Shown one piece after another: positions 1-12,843 of a stretch of DNA of 64,000 bases. The stretch lies in assembly GCA_949361645.1 (NCBI GenBank), contig OX442420.1, positions 5,439,882-5,503,881 of the forward strand, given 5' to 3'. The first letter of the stretch is position 1. Every line of letters begins with the position of its first letter. Both the position numbers and the translations under genes were made by a program. The notes under the pieces are model-generated. The model was not told the DNA's origin, searched no databases, and saw nothing but the letters and a program-made list of their open reading frames with translations. The stretch is from Spongilla lacustris (Eukaryota > Porifera > Demospongiae > Spongillida > Spongillidae).

Positions 1-3000
1 ATACATAAGGCGTACAGAGATGACTCTTAACCACACAGACGTAAGGTGTACAGGTGACCCCCTAACGACACATACATAAGGTATATAGAGATGACTCTTA
101 ACCACACAGATGTAAGGTGTACAGGTGACCCCTTAACGACACATACATAAGGTGTACAGAGATGTCTCTTAACGACAGAGACGTACGGTGTACAGGCGAC
201 CCCCTAACGACACATACATAACGTATACAGAGATGACTCTTAACGACAGAGACGTACGGTGTACAGGTGACCCCTTAACAGCACATACATAAGGTATACC
301 GAGATGACTCTTAACCACACAGATGTAAGGTGTACAGGTGACCCCTTAACGACACATACATAAGGTGTACAGAGATGTCTCTTAACCACACAGATGTAAG
401 GTGTACAGGTGACCCCTTAACGACATATACATAAGGTGTACAGAGATGACTCTTAACCACACAGATGTAAGGTGCACAGGTGACTCTTTAACGACACATA
501 CAGAGATGAATCTTAACCACACAAACGTAAGGTGTACAGGTGACCCCTTAACGACACATACATAAGGTGTACAGAGATGTCTCTTAACGACAGAGACGTA
601 CGGTGCACAGGCGACCCCTTAACGACACATACATAAGGTATACAGAGATGACTCTTAATGACAGAGACGTACGGTGTACAGGTGACCCCATAACGACACA
701 TACATAAGGTATACAGAGATGACTCTTAACCACACAGATGTAAGGTGCACAGGTGACCCCTTAACGACACATACAGAGATGAATCTTAACCACACAGACG
801 TAAGGTGTACAGGTGACCCCTTAACGACACATACATAAGGTCTACAGAGATGTCTCTTAACGACAGAGACGTACGGTGTACAGGCGACCCCTTAACGACA
901 CATACATAAGGTATACAGAGATGACTCTTAACCACACAGATGTACGGTGTACAGGTGACCCCTTAATGATACATACGTAAGGTGTACAGAGATGACTCTT
1001 AACCACACAGACGTAAGGTGTACAGGTGACCCCTTAACGACACATACATAAGGTGTACAGAGATGACTCTTAACCACACAGACGTAAGGTGTACAGGTGA
1101 CCCCTTAACGACACATACATAAGGTGTACAGAGATGTCTCTTAACCACACAGATGTAAGGTGTACAGGTGACCCCCTAACGACACATACATAAGGTATAT
1201 AGAGATGACTCTTAACCACACAGATGTAAGGTGTACAGGTGACCCCTTAACGACACATACATAAGGTGTACAGAGATGACTCTTAACCACACAGATGTAA
1301 GGTGCACAGGTGACTCTTTAACGACACATACAGAGATGAATCTTAACCACACAGACGTACGGTGTACAGGTGACCCCTTAACGACACATACATAAGGTGT
1401 ACAGAGATGACTCTTAACCACACAGACGTACGGTGTACAGGTGACCCCTTAATGACACATACATAAGGCGTACAGAGATGACTCTTAACCACACAGACGT
1501 AAGGTGTACAGGTGACCCCCTAACGACACATACATAAGGTATATAGAGATGACTCTTAACCACACAGATGTAAGGTGTACAGGTGACCCCTTAACGACAC
1601 ATACATAAGGTGTACAGAGATGTCTCTTAACGACAGAGACGTACGGTGTACAGGCGACCCCCTAACGACACATACATAACGTATACAGAGATGACTCTTA
1701 ACGACAGAGACGTACGGTGTACAGGTGACCCCTTAACAGCACATACATAAGGTATACCGAGATGACTCTTAACCACACAGATGTAAGGTGTACAGGTGAC
1801 CCCTTAACGACACATACATAAGGTGTACAGAGATGTCTCTTAACCACACAGATGTAAGGTGTACAGGTGACCCCTTAACGACATATACATAAGGTGTACA
1901 GAGATGACTCTTAACCACACAGATGTAAGGTGCACAGGTGACTCTTTAACGACACATACAGAGATGAATCTTAACCACACAAACGTAAGGTGTACAGGTG
2001 ACCCCTTAACGACACATACATAAGGTGTACAGAGATGTCTCTTAACGACAGAGACGTACGGTGCACAGGCGACCCCTTAACGACACATACATAAGGTATA
2101 CAGAGATGACTCTTAATGACAGAGACGTACGGTGTACAGGTGACCCCATAACGACACATACATAAGGTATACAGAGATGACTCTTAACCACACAGATGTA
2201 AGGTGCACAGGTGACCCCTTAACGACACATACAGAGATGAATCTTAACCACACAGACGTAAGGTGTACAGGTGACCCCTTAATGACACATACATAAGGCG
2301 TACAGAGATGACTCTTAACCACACAGACGTAAGGTGTACAGGTGACCCCCTAACGACACATACATAAGGTATATAGAGATGACTCTTAACCACACAGATG
2401 TAAGGTGTACAGGTGACCCCTTAACGACACATACATAAGGTGTACAGAGATGTCTCTTAACGACAGAGATGTACGGTGTACAGGCGACCCCCTAACGACA
2501 CATACATAACGTATACAGAGATGACTCTTAACGACAGAGACGTACGGTGTACAGGTGACCCCTTAACAGCACATACATAAGGTATACCGAGATGACTCTT
2601 AACCACACAGATGTAAGGTGTACAGGTGACCCCTTAACGACACATACATAAGGTGTACAGAGATGTCTCTTAACCACAGAGATGTAAGGTGTACAGGTGA
2701 CCCCTTAACGACATATACATAAGGTGTACAGAGATGACTCTTAACCACACAGATGTAAGGTGCACAGGTGACTCTTTAACGACACATACAGAGATGAATC
2801 TTAACCACACAAACGTAAGGTGTACAGGTGACCCCTTAACGACACATACATAAGGTGTACAGAGATGTCTCTTAACGACAGAGACGTACGGTGCACAGGC
2901 GACCCCTTAACGACACATACATAAGGTATACAGAGATGACTCTTAATGACAGAGACGTACGGTGTACAGGTGACCCCATAACGACACATACATAAGGTAT

Positions 3001-4220
3001 ACAGAGATGACTCTTAACCACACAGATGTAAGGTGCACAGGTGACCCCTTAACGACACATACAGAGATGAATCTTAACCACACAGACGTAAGGTGTACAG
3101 GTGACCCCTTAACGACACATACATAAGGTCTACAGAGATGTCTCTTAACGACAGAGACGTACGGTGTACAGGCGACCCCTTAACGACACATACATAAGGT
3201 ATACAGAGATGACTCTTAACCACACAGATGTACGGTGTACAGGTGACCCCTTAATGATACATACGTAAGGTGTACAGAGATGACTCTTAACCACACAGAC
3301 GTAAGGTGTACAGGTGACCCCTTAACGACACATACATAAGGTGTACAGAGATGACTCTTAACCACACAGACGTAAGGTGTACAGGTGACCCCTTAACGAC
3401 ACATACATAAGGTGTACAGAGATGTCTCTTAACCACACAGATGTAAGGTGTACAGGTGACCCCTTAACGACATATACATAAGGTGTACAGAGATGACTCT
3501 TAACCACACAGATGTAAGGTGCACAGGTGACTCTTTAACGACACATACAGAGATGAATCTTAACCACACAAACGTAAGGTGTACAGGTGACCCCTTAACG
3601 ACACATACATAAGGTGTACAGAGATGTCTCTTAACGACAGAGACGTACGGTGCACAGGCGACCCCTTAACGACACATACATAAGGTATACAGAGATGACT
3701 CTTAATGACAGAGACGTACGGTGTACAGGTGACCCCATAACGACACATACATAAGGTATACAGAGATGACTCTTAACCACACAGATGTAAGGTGCACAGG
3801 TGACCCCTTAACGACACATACAGAGATGAATCTTAACCACACAGACGTAAGGTGTACAGGTGACCCCTTAACGACACATACATAAGGTCTACAGAGATGT
3901 CTCTTAACGACAGAGACGTACGGTGTACAGGCGACCCCTTAACGACACATACATAAGGTATACAGAGATGACTCTTAACCACACAGATGTACGGTGTACA
4001 GGTGACCCCTTAATGATACATACGTAAGGTGTACAGAGATGACTCTTAACCACACAGACGTAAGGTGTACAGGTGACCCCTTAACGACACATACATAAGG
4101 TGTACAGAGATGACTCTTAACCACACAGACGTAAGGTGTACAGGTGACCCCTTAACGACACATACATAAGGTGTACAGAGATGACCCTTAATGACACAGA
4201 AGTATGATATATACTGCAGA
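1..4220. repeat. 71-bp satellite array with higher-order structure
   Basis: The region is a head-to-tail array with a 71-bp period. Each unit is itself a diverged pair of ~35/36-bp halves, one containing AAGGTGTACAGAGATGACTC and the other AAGGTGTACAGGTGACCCC. Diagnostic variants recur in blocks: the unit with AAGGCGTACAG at about 7 reappears at 1465 and 2295 (offsets 1458 and 830), and another variant set recurs at 513, 1971, 2801 and 3560. The last two offsets, 830 and 759, differ by exactly one 71-bp unit, as expected for unequal crossing over. The array runs off the left edge of the window and decays around 4190-4220. The short open frames inside it are by-products of the repeat. Confidence 0.95.
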
Positions 4221-4249
4221 GGTGACCTTAAATTACATAAAAAAGCATG

Positions 4250-4316
4250 AATTTCACAATATGGTTCATTTGTCATGAGCCATGGTCTCACTTGTTGTGA
4301 GTATACAGTGCGGATC
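4250..4316 (-). repeat. Displaced copy of the 3' end of the DUF7869-type gene
   Basis: This stretch nearly matches 5624-5690, which covers the last codons of the second zinc finger, the stop codon and the start of the 3' flank of the gene at 5645-8305. Both contain CATTTGTCATGAGCCATGG followed by GTGAGTATACAGTGCGGAT. It is a short duplicated terminus lying directly against the satellite array. It may mark the breakpoint of a rearranged second element copy. Confidence 0.8.
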
Positions 4317-4851
4317 CTTAGATACAAGTACATCTACAAGTAGTACATGCAGATCTCGGTCACCATCACAATCATCCAGTTCACCACATACCTCACATCA
4401 TTCAACACGTGTGCATTCCTCTTCACTCAATCGCTCAAATCATACAACACGTTCCTATTCACCTGGATCACCCCGCCACTCAACTCATCCAATACGTTCT
4501 TCACCATGTCACTCTACTTAGCAAACACGTTCAAGTCATTCAACACATCCATCTTCATGTTTTTCCTCACCATGCTCATCATCCCATTCCTCATACTCAT
4601 ACTTGCATCATTCCTATCAGCCAGAGCCACTGCCTGTAATGGTGAGGCCACCAGTAGCTGCAATAGTCCAGTTTCCACCAAGGATTCAGCTCCAGTCACC
4701 ATCACAGTCATGGTCCCAGGCACCATTACCATGGACAGCTGGACCTATGCCAGACACACTTGGGCAGGACAAGGACCATTCTGTTACCATTAATATGCGT
4801 ACTAGAACTCTTTCAAAACATTTACATGTTCATGTGCTTGTACCCATGTGA
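4317..4851 (+). pseudogene. Ser/Thr/Arg-rich then Pro/Gln-rich coding remnant with one internal stop
   Basis: One reading frame runs from the duplicated terminus at about 4316 to a TGA at 4849-4851 and is broken only by a TAG at 4519-4521. The first part is low-complexity (SRSPSQSSSS and repeated HST, RSS and SPC motifs, RS-like). The second part is Pro/Gln-rich (QPEPLPVMVRPP, then QLQSPSQSWSQ) and ends in a more ordinary tail with KHLHVHVLVPM. I recognise no family. The codon before the break reads Thr and the one after reads Gln, so a CAG-to-TAG change is plausible. It could be an exon remnant of a transposon or host gene; composition is the only evidence for coding. Confidence 0.4.
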
Positions 4852-5644
4852 TCACTTCTTTGTTATGATAATCAAGCTTCGCTAAGGTGTAACTTCTTGT
4901 GTAAATGTAACGTTTGTCAGAATGTTACCTCAATAGATTGTGAGGACAAGCTGACAAACGAGTTCTTAAAAGAACTTTTGATTCAACATGATACACAGTT
5001 GCACTGTACATAGATTATCTGAGCAACAACCGACTTTTCTTCACGAGTGCACCAGAGCTACATGTACATGTATATCTGAGCAACAATCGACTGCAAACGA
5101 CTTTTCTTCACAAGTGCACCAGAGCTACACGTACATGTATATCTGAGCAACAATCGACTTTTAACTTCACGGGTGCACCAGAGTTATCACTTTGCAACAA
5201 CCAACGTTTCTTCACGAGTGCACCAGAGCTACATGTACATGTACATGTATATCTGAGCAACAATCGACTTCTTCATGGGTGCACCAAACATCTCTCTAGT
5301 AATCTGAGCAATAACTAACTTATATTTGCAGAGGTGCATGCATCATGTTCTGTGTCTATTCAGGCAACTAAATTGCTAAGGTAACTCACAACCTGAGAGC
5401 TTCTCTAGCTTTAAGTGCTCTTAATGCTGGTATTAGACCTCCATTGATGTCAAGGAGTATGAACGTCCAGTTGCTGTTGTTGAACATCAGTTGGATCTAT
5501 CTCCAAGATGTCTGGGTTCCTTGGGTAATTGTAGGACTTGCCAGGTACATGTAGCTTTGGGTGAAGGAAAATGGCCTCACTTCTACAAATGAAATTGAAA
5601 TGGTAATAATACCATGAAATGCATCTCACAATATGGATCATTTG
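4852..5644. repeat. Degenerate ~45-68-bp tandem repeat within otherwise plain DNA
   Basis: From about 5016 to 5320 there are five diverged copies of a unit containing TTCACGAGTGCACCAGAGC, TACATGTACATGTATATCTG and AGCAACAATCGACTT, spaced 45-68 bp apart. The sides (4852-5015 and 5321-5644) show no gene I can support. The left end of the DUF7869-type element should lie somewhere in or before this interval, but I could not find a match to its right terminus (GGGACAGTTTCC). Confidence 0.7.
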
Positions 5645-8305
5645 TCATGAGCCATGGTCTCTCTTCTTGTGAGTATACAGTGCGGATGAGCTGCCGTACT
5701 TATTGCCACACACAAAACAGGAAAATGGCCTGTCAATTTCACATTTTTTCCTACGCCTGCGCTTGGATGGATCCTGGCTTCCTACGTCAACACTGGCACT
5801 GTCGACCTTAGTGGCACCACTGTGTTCATCACCTGGAACAGCAGGCTGCTTGTGAGTCATCTTTTTGTGCAGGGACAGGGCCGAGCCACTGCCATACTTA
5901 TTGCCACATACAGTGCACTGGTAGGCAAGGATCAGTTCAGACCTGGGTCTGCGTTTCCTCCTGCCAGAAACACAGCTATTGGCTTCGTCTTGCACTTCAC
6001 TGTATGTGTCTTCTGCAGACTCATGACCCTCAACAGTACATGTAGGTGAGTGAGGAAAGGCAGTTGAAGGTCCAGGTTGGTCGTTTTCTGGTAGGAATGA
6101 AGCGTTGCCACATGGATAGGAAGAGGTGGCCTCTGAGTTTGGTGGAGGTTTTGGACATACTTTGTCCCTTTTTTTGGGGTCACGAACATATTCCCTCACC
6201 CTTTCGTACAGGTACAGTGACCGCATCAGGGACAAACCACTGGGGTTAATAACAGGTGGCATCGATTGGCTCTGATAAGCCTCCTGTATGTCCTTTATGG
6301 CCACTCCAGCCCTCAGCATGCTCATCTCGGTGGGGTTTGTGTCCGATGGTAACATTTTCATTTTCATGACACCAGGGTGTTCTCGGTCAAACTCAAATGT
6401 GTGGTAGCGGCCTAGGCCAGCCAAAGGAGTAAACCACTGGCCCAAGAAGGTGTTCCAGTCATAGTACTGCCAGTTCTGGTACAGCTGTGGCACACAAGTG
6501 ACATTCTGGCCACAGTGTCGGACACAGTCAGCTAGGTCATCCATGTCATCTACATGGTCCTGCCGTCGGTAGTACTTCTTGAACAGGCCAAAGTAGGAAT
6601 CGGGTCTGAACTTTGTGTGCCCAGGTAGCATGAAGTTCAGCTGTATGGCGTTATGTTGCCCAGTGATCACCCGCCAGGCCAGGTACCACATCATGGTGGT
6701 GTTCTTGTTCTGGCCCACACAGTTGTCGGCCTGAAGTGTTACACGCCTCTCTCCCAGTCCATGTAGGTGGAAGAATGCGTGCACCAGGCTGACCACCACC
6801 ACAGCACCCTTGCCGGCCTGCTCAGCCTCGTCAATTAAGAAGAACACCTGGCGGCACAGCGGCTCACAACACACACCAAACACCTGGACCTTGCGAGGTG
6901 TCCTGAAATAAAAAGTGCCCCTTTGTTGTGAGCTGTAGGGCAGTGACACCTGCTGGCAGTAGTCAAAGGAGTACTGCATCTGCATGTCCAGGTGGGCGTG
7001 TGAGGTGAAGGGAGCCATCAGAGCCCTGGATTCCAAGTGACCCAGGATCTGGTCACGTTCCTTCTGTCCCTTACTTCCCCATTCCTTCTCAGCCTCCTCA
7101 ATGTTTGCATTGTAGGCGTCACGGAATGCCTTGGCCTTAATGAGGTGTTGGTTGTATTTGTCATTTATTGTTTTGCGCTGCTCATCAGAAAGGCTGTGCC
7201 TCAAAGTGACCAACATCTGGTCACACTTGTCACACAGATCACTGCGTGCAGGTTGGATTTTGATGTTGAAGCAGTACCTGCGCCAGAGTCTAATAAATGA
7301 CACGTACTTCACCACACGTGCAGCAGGAGGTGTAGGAGGAGCCGGAGGAACGTTGAGCAAGGTGTACTGCCGCTTCAGCCGAGTGGTCAATTTGTAAGGG
7401 CAAGGTTGCTGTGGTGCTGGTGTGGTCTTTGATGTAGACTCCATGGCTTTGCAATACTCGGCGTACACAGACTTTAGTGTTTTGCCACTCTCCAGAACGT
7501 AGTCTCTGATCGTCCCTTGCAATCAACCAGGGTCAGGGAGGGCATTTGTGGCAGCATAATTCTCAATAAATCTGACCACCATCCTTTTGTCCTCGCGAGA
7601 GAGGGCATTGTGAGGAGCCCTGCCACAGTTGCCATGGGGATGGGGCTCAACATCAGAGTCAGAGCACACCTGCTGCTGCCAACGCTTCAATGTACGGTAA
7701 CTTGTGCCAATGACGGCACAGAAAGCATCCCTGCAGACAGGACTGGACCAGTCAAGGCGATATTGGAATGTATTTCGAGAACCAGATTTGTTCCGAGTCA
7801 CAGCAAGCATTCCATAAACAACTGCCTTTCTGGTTTTCTTGTCCAATCTGGATAATGTGAGTGCTCGTCTTTTGGGCAAGTCACCGTACTTCAATAAGCA
7901 GCCGTCTTTGCAGCACCCTCCTTTAGTGAGGTAGGCATTCAGCATGCGACGTGGACGACACTGTCCCCGTGCTATTCTAGCTGGTACACCACCTGGGCCC
8001 TTGCTGACATCATCACCATCGCCATCACAGTCGCTTCCGCTATCACCATCACAGTCGCTTCCATCACAGTCCTTATCGCTATCACTTCCACCATCATCAC
8101 TTTCACCATCACCGTCATCTCCGTCACTTTCACCATCACCGTTCATTCCACCTTCACATACATCGCTATAAATGCCGTCGGAATCACCACTTCTATATTC
8201 ACCGTCGCCATTGGCACCACCCTCCTCATCCACGTCCAAATTATCGTACCATTCGAACTCGTCCGCTGAATGATACACGACGAGCTCGTCGTCAGTTGTC
8301 GCCAT
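5645..8305 (-). pseudogene. DUF7869-type transposon protein with two C2H2 fingers, interrupted by one TGA
   Basis: A single 887-codon frame runs from ATG 8305-8303 to the stop at 5645, interrupted only by TGA at 7525-7523 between ALPDPG and LQGTIRD. The N-terminal part has a long Asp/Gly/Ser acidic tract and a basic HTH-like stretch with TSYRTLKRWQQQV. After the TGA (numbering from the Leu that follows it) come CDKCDQM near 97-103, HLDMQMQYS near 177, ADNCVGQNKN at 265-274, and GHTKFRPDSYFG at 301-312. This is the layout I associate with the DUF7869 family found in animal transposons; D179, D266 and D308 are candidate acidic residues (inference). Two C2H2 fingers follow (CTVCGNKYG and CFVCGNKYG, each with H-x4-H). 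The start was chosen because two other loci preserve the same ATG context. The rest of the frame is open, so the stop is recent or could be read through. Confidence 0.8.
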
Positions 8306-8876
8306 ATCGTTTAAATCTACACAGAAGATAACGAATAACAACTGTAAATACTACTTATACATTATCTCTGCTAATAGGCAAGACCTCACCGATAAATGCT
8401 TTGTAGGTGTGGCTAGGTTAACAAAGTCCCAACCCACAGGAAATAGTTGAATATTCATGTACTTCGGTGAATGGAAACGGTTCGCGCACATACAACGGCG
8501 CGATTCGAGCGGGAAACTTGTACCAACTTTGCGCCGCTGTATCTCAGTAACGGATGACATAAAAATTAACGAACAGAACAAATCGATAGGTATAGGACCC
8601 CTCTACCTACAAACGGAATTTGAAGCGATTTTATTACTCCTACAGAAAGTTATGGCGGGTTTGAACCCGCTGGGGTATCGAACGTTGCAGTACTGATACG
8701 GAGCAAGTGCAAGACTCCAAAATGTATTTTACGATAGACAAATGCTATAGTATGAAGTGTTGAAAATAAGAAGTTGATACCTTTAACCGTTCGGAAGATA
8801 TAGCGATTCAAACGAGAAGCATTTTTATAACATTTTATATATATAAACGAAGGGCCATTTTCGTGGAAACTGTCCC
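8306..8876 (-). promoter_or_regulatory. 5' flank and terminus of the DUF7869-type element
   Basis: This segment lies between the gene's ATG and a terminus reading GGGACAGTTTCCACG inward from 8876. It contains CGTTATCTTCTGTGTAGAT just upstream of the ATG, the block TAACGGATGACATAAAAATT, and TATAGGACC. All of these recur, mirrored, at 8908-9449 and 36990-37540 and in the foldback MITEs. It therefore serves both as the gene's likely promoter region and as the transposon's subterminal region. Confidence 0.75.
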
Positions 8877-8907
8877 ATATATTATTATTATATATATAAT
8901 TATATAT

Positions 8908-9449
8908 GGAACGTTCTATGCGATTTTGATGCTTGTGAATTTATATATATAGCATCCAATTCAAAGCGCTATATCTTCCACACGGTTTACGCTCTTGACT
9001 TCCTATTTTCAACACTTCATACTACACCATTTCTCTATGCTAAAATACATTTTGGAGTCTTGCACTTGCTCCGTGACACGTTCGATACCCCACCGGGTTC
9101 AAACCCACCATAACATACTGTAGGAGTAATCAATTCGCTTCAAATTCGGTTTGTATGTAGAGAGGTCCTATACCTATCGATTTGTTCTGTTCGTTAATTT
9201 TTATGTCATCCGTTACGGAGATACAGCGGCGCAAAGTTGGTACAAGTTTCCCGCTCGAATCGCGCCGTTGTACGTGCGTGAACCGCTTCCATACCAAAGT
9301 GTACATGAATATGCAACTACTTCCTGTGGGCTGAGACTTTGATAACTTATAGCCACACCTATACTGCGCTAGCTAGCCGGGTAAGTATTTAATCTATCGT
9401 CCCTGTCACAGTTGATATTCGTTATCTTCTGTGTAGATAAACGATATGC
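8908..9449 (+). repeat. Left subterminal block of the outer element, mirror of 8306-8876
   Basis: Reading rightwards, the block carries GCTATATCTTCC, TTGGAGTCTTGCACTTGCTC, GGGTTCAAACCCACC, CCTATACCTATCGATTTG, and ends in CGTTATCTTCTGTGTAGAT before the ATG relic at 9450. It is the inverted counterpart of the DUF7869-type gene's 5' flank, so the two elements abut head to head at about 8876-8908. Sequence diverges mainly in the outermost ~70 bp. Confidence 0.85.
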
Positions 9450-9640
9450 ATGGCGACGTCCACTGAAGACAAGCTCGTAAGAGTTTCAATCGGCGGACGA
9501 GTTCGAGCGGTACGGATACGTCGATCGATATCCAAGATACATTCGACGAGGATGGGGAGATCGAGAACGGTAGAGACGGCGGTCATACCACTGACGATGG
9601 TGGTTGTAGGGAATAAGCAGCCGCTATATCACTAAAAGAG
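9450..9640 (+). pseudogene. 5' relic of a DUF7869-type gene (left arm)
   Basis: The ATG GCG AC start and the run GGACGAGTTCGAGCGGTACG align with the first ~25 codons of the gene starting at 8305 (ATGGCGACAACTGACGACGA, then GGACGAGTTCGAATGGTACG). Two small frameshifts have destroyed the acidic reading frame, and homology ends within about 130 bp. From about 9640 the sequence passes into the macro-repeat. The mirrored copy is at 36830-36989. Confidence 0.75.
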
Positions 9641-12640
9641 CCACCGGCCCCGCCCCCCACATATGGGCCCTCACTACTACACTGCAAGTCCAGACAGCAG
9701 CCCCGCATAACCAACAGATGCCATGCAAAGCCACCAACCCGCACTACCTATGGAACCACCCGCCCATATCAGACCCTACACAGGAGCCACCAACTAACCA
9801 TTGGGGTCAGCCTCCACAATACCAGTGGAGACACTGCTAACCTCTTGCTGCAAATGGAGTTGGCAGCCCTCACATATACATGTACCAAGGGAAGCCACAC
9901 ATTCCCCCTCCCAGCACTACCAAGCCCTCACTGCAAATGGCCTTACATCTACATGTAAGCAGAACCCCATTGGTCCAGTCCCCCTCCCCACCCCCACTAA
10001 TGATTGTTCGCTGCATCACTACTGCCTCGCGAACTTACAAATAATACGTCCACACTGCAAGTAGTGAAGCCTCCAGCTCTCATATAGATGGGGCTTTCAG
10101 ACCCTGCACTGGCAGCAGGGGTGCCCACACACGCAGGGGTCAATAGGTATGATGCCAGTGGAGATGCCAGCTGTCACACTACAAGCAATTAAGCTGCAGT
10201 CCCCAAATTTCAGGGGAAGCCATGAACTGCATGTACATGCACTGAACGTACACCTGCCCCTCTCCAAACACTGACCATTAGCCCTCACTGCACATGCCCC
10301 ACACACTGGGACCAGCCCCCACGGCCTTCCTGCACACTACCTGTTCTTCATAGCATGTAGAGTCAACGGCCCAGGGACCAATGGTGTCAGCTCCCTCATT
10401 GCAAGCAGACAGTAATGCAAGTGAACTTAAAAGCCCTCACTGCATTCTCCAGTTAGCACCAGTGGAGCCATATTCCAGATGGAGTTATCAGACTGCCAGC
10501 AGGGAAGCCACCAGCTACTAAACTTCCCGGGGTCATTGGGGGACCCCATAATAATGCATGCTGGTGCATGGAGTCACACTGCAAGTGGAAATGGCACCCC
10601 TCCACAATTTCAGGAGCCATGAACTGGATGGCCCCACTATCTATGGAACCATTTACCCTCACTTAGCAGCCCCCACATACGGTGCCCCTTCTCCCACTAC
10701 CTATCCTTCACTGCAGGTTTCAGCAGCCTTCTCAGCCTTCTCACTTCAAGTGCACCATACCAGTGACCATTCACTGCAAGTTCAAGGGGCCAATGGTCAC
10801 ACATCAGAACCACCATTCCCCATTGATCGCTGCAAGTGAACTCAACAGCTGCACGATGCAAGTGAATTTACATTTAATGCCTCCACACTGCAAGTAGTGG
10901 AGCCACCAGCTCTCTTACAGATGGGGTTACCAGACCCTGCATTGTCAGCAGGGGTGCCCACACATGCTGGGGTCAATAGGTATGAGGCCAGTGGAAATGC
11001 CAACCCTCGCATCACAAGCCATGAACTACATGTACTGTGCGTACACCTGCCCCTCTCCAAACACTACCAATGGAACCTATAGGCCTACCGCACACTACCT
11101 CTCCTTCACTGCACGCTGAGTCAACGTATGCCCCAGGGACAGTATCATTGGGACCATTAATGCAAATGAACTTAATAGCCCCACACTTCAGGTCCAGTTA
11201 GCACCAGCAGTTATCGGACTGTCAGCAAGGGAGCAACCAGCTGCCAAACACCCCAGGGTCATTGGGGCCCCCAGAATAATCATGCTGGTGGAAACTCACA
11301 ACAGCGCAATTGCAATTGGCACCCCCACAATATTAGGGGAGCCATGAACTGGAGCCCCCCCCCCCGCTATCCATGGAACCATGAGCCCTCACTTAGCAGG
11401 AGTATCTCCCACTACATGTACCTATCCTTCACTGCATATTTCATCAGCCAAGATTACCAGCCATTATCACTACAAGTGCCGCACCATACCAATGAACATT
11501 TACCGCAGGTTCAAGGGGCCATGGCCATTTTCACACATTAGAACCACCATCCCCCATAACTGCAAGTGAACTTAACAGCCGCACAAGACAAGTGAACTTA
11601 CATTTAATACTAACACACTACTAATAGTAGAGCCACCAGCTCTCGCACAGATGGGGTTACCAGAACTGCCGCACTGCCCTTATAAGCTGGGGCAATAGGT
11701 ATGTGCCAGTGGAGATGCCATGCAGCCATCGCACTACAAGTACTCCCCAAATTTCAGAGGAAGACATGAACTACATGCACTGAACGTACACCCGCTCCTC
11801 TCCAAACACTGACCATTAGCCCTCACTGCAAGTACCCCACACACTGGGACCAGCCCCAACGGCCCTCCAGCCCACTACCTGTCCTTCACTGCACGTAGAG
11901 TCAACAGCCCAGACCAATGGAGTCAGCTCCCTCATTGCAAGCAGACAGTAATGCAAGTGAATTTAAAAGCCCACACTGCATTCCAGTTAGCACCAGTGGA
12001 GCCATATTCCAGATGGAGTTATCAGACTGCCAGCAGGGAAGCCATCAGCTGCTAAACTCCCTGGGGTCATTGGGGGGGCCCCACAATAATGGATGCTGGT
12101 GCATGGAGACGTCAGCTGCCTCAAACCGCAAGTGGAAATGGCACCCCCCCCCCCACAATTTCAGGAGCCATGAACTGGAGCCACACATGCCCCTATACTA
12201 TCTATGGAACCATTCACCCTCACTTAGCAGCCCTCACATACGGTGCCCTATCTCCCACTACCTATCCTTCGCTGCAAGTTTCAGCAGCCTTTTCAGCCTT
12301 CTCACTACAAGTGCACCATACCAGTGACCATTCACTGCAAGTTCAAGGGGCCAATGGTCACACATCAGAACCATCATGGATCCCCCATGATCACTGCAAG
12401 TGAACTCGACAGCCGCACGATGCAAGTAAATTTACATTTAATGCCTCCACACTGCAAGTAGTGGAGCCACCAGCTCTCTTACAGATGGGGTTACCAGACC
12501 CTGCATTGCCACAGGGGTGCCCACACAAGCTGGGGTCGGTAGGTACGATGCCAGTGGAGATGCCAACCCTCGCACCACAAGCCATGAACTACATGTACTG
12601 TGGGTCTCCAAACACTACCAATGGAACCATTCGTGGAGCT
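9640..12640. repeat. ~0.75-0.8-kb tandem macro-repeats, left arm
   Basis: Diagnostic blocks such as GTTAGCACCAGTGGAGCC, CAGACTGCCAGCAGGGAAGCC and CACTGCAAGT recur at about 10456, 11197 and 11987 (spacing 741 and 790). GTAGTGGAGCCACCAGCTCTC recurs at about 10896 and 12457. The copies are diverged and carry small indels, and no open frame is conserved among them. The right arm holds the mirrored set at 33990-36830. Confidence 0.8.
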
Positions 12641-12843
12641 ACCAGCCCGCTTTGGACAAATGGGAACACCACCACTGAAGCAGCCTATACGTTTTTGTGT
12701 TGTAGATCTGAACTAAATGTGTTTGTGCATGTACCGAGGCATGTACAGAGTAATTTTATCTGAAGCCATCTGTTAGTGGTGAATATAGTTACCAGCCCTA
12801 TCGGTACTGATTGCGGTAGGTCTGCACCCGTGGTTGGTTTATA

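Noticed and set aside
1..4220. CRISPR-like appearance of the 71-bp array, also the 22-bp array at 49227-50215
   Set aside because: The whole unit repeats with no unique spacers; this is a eukaryotic satellite or minisatellite.
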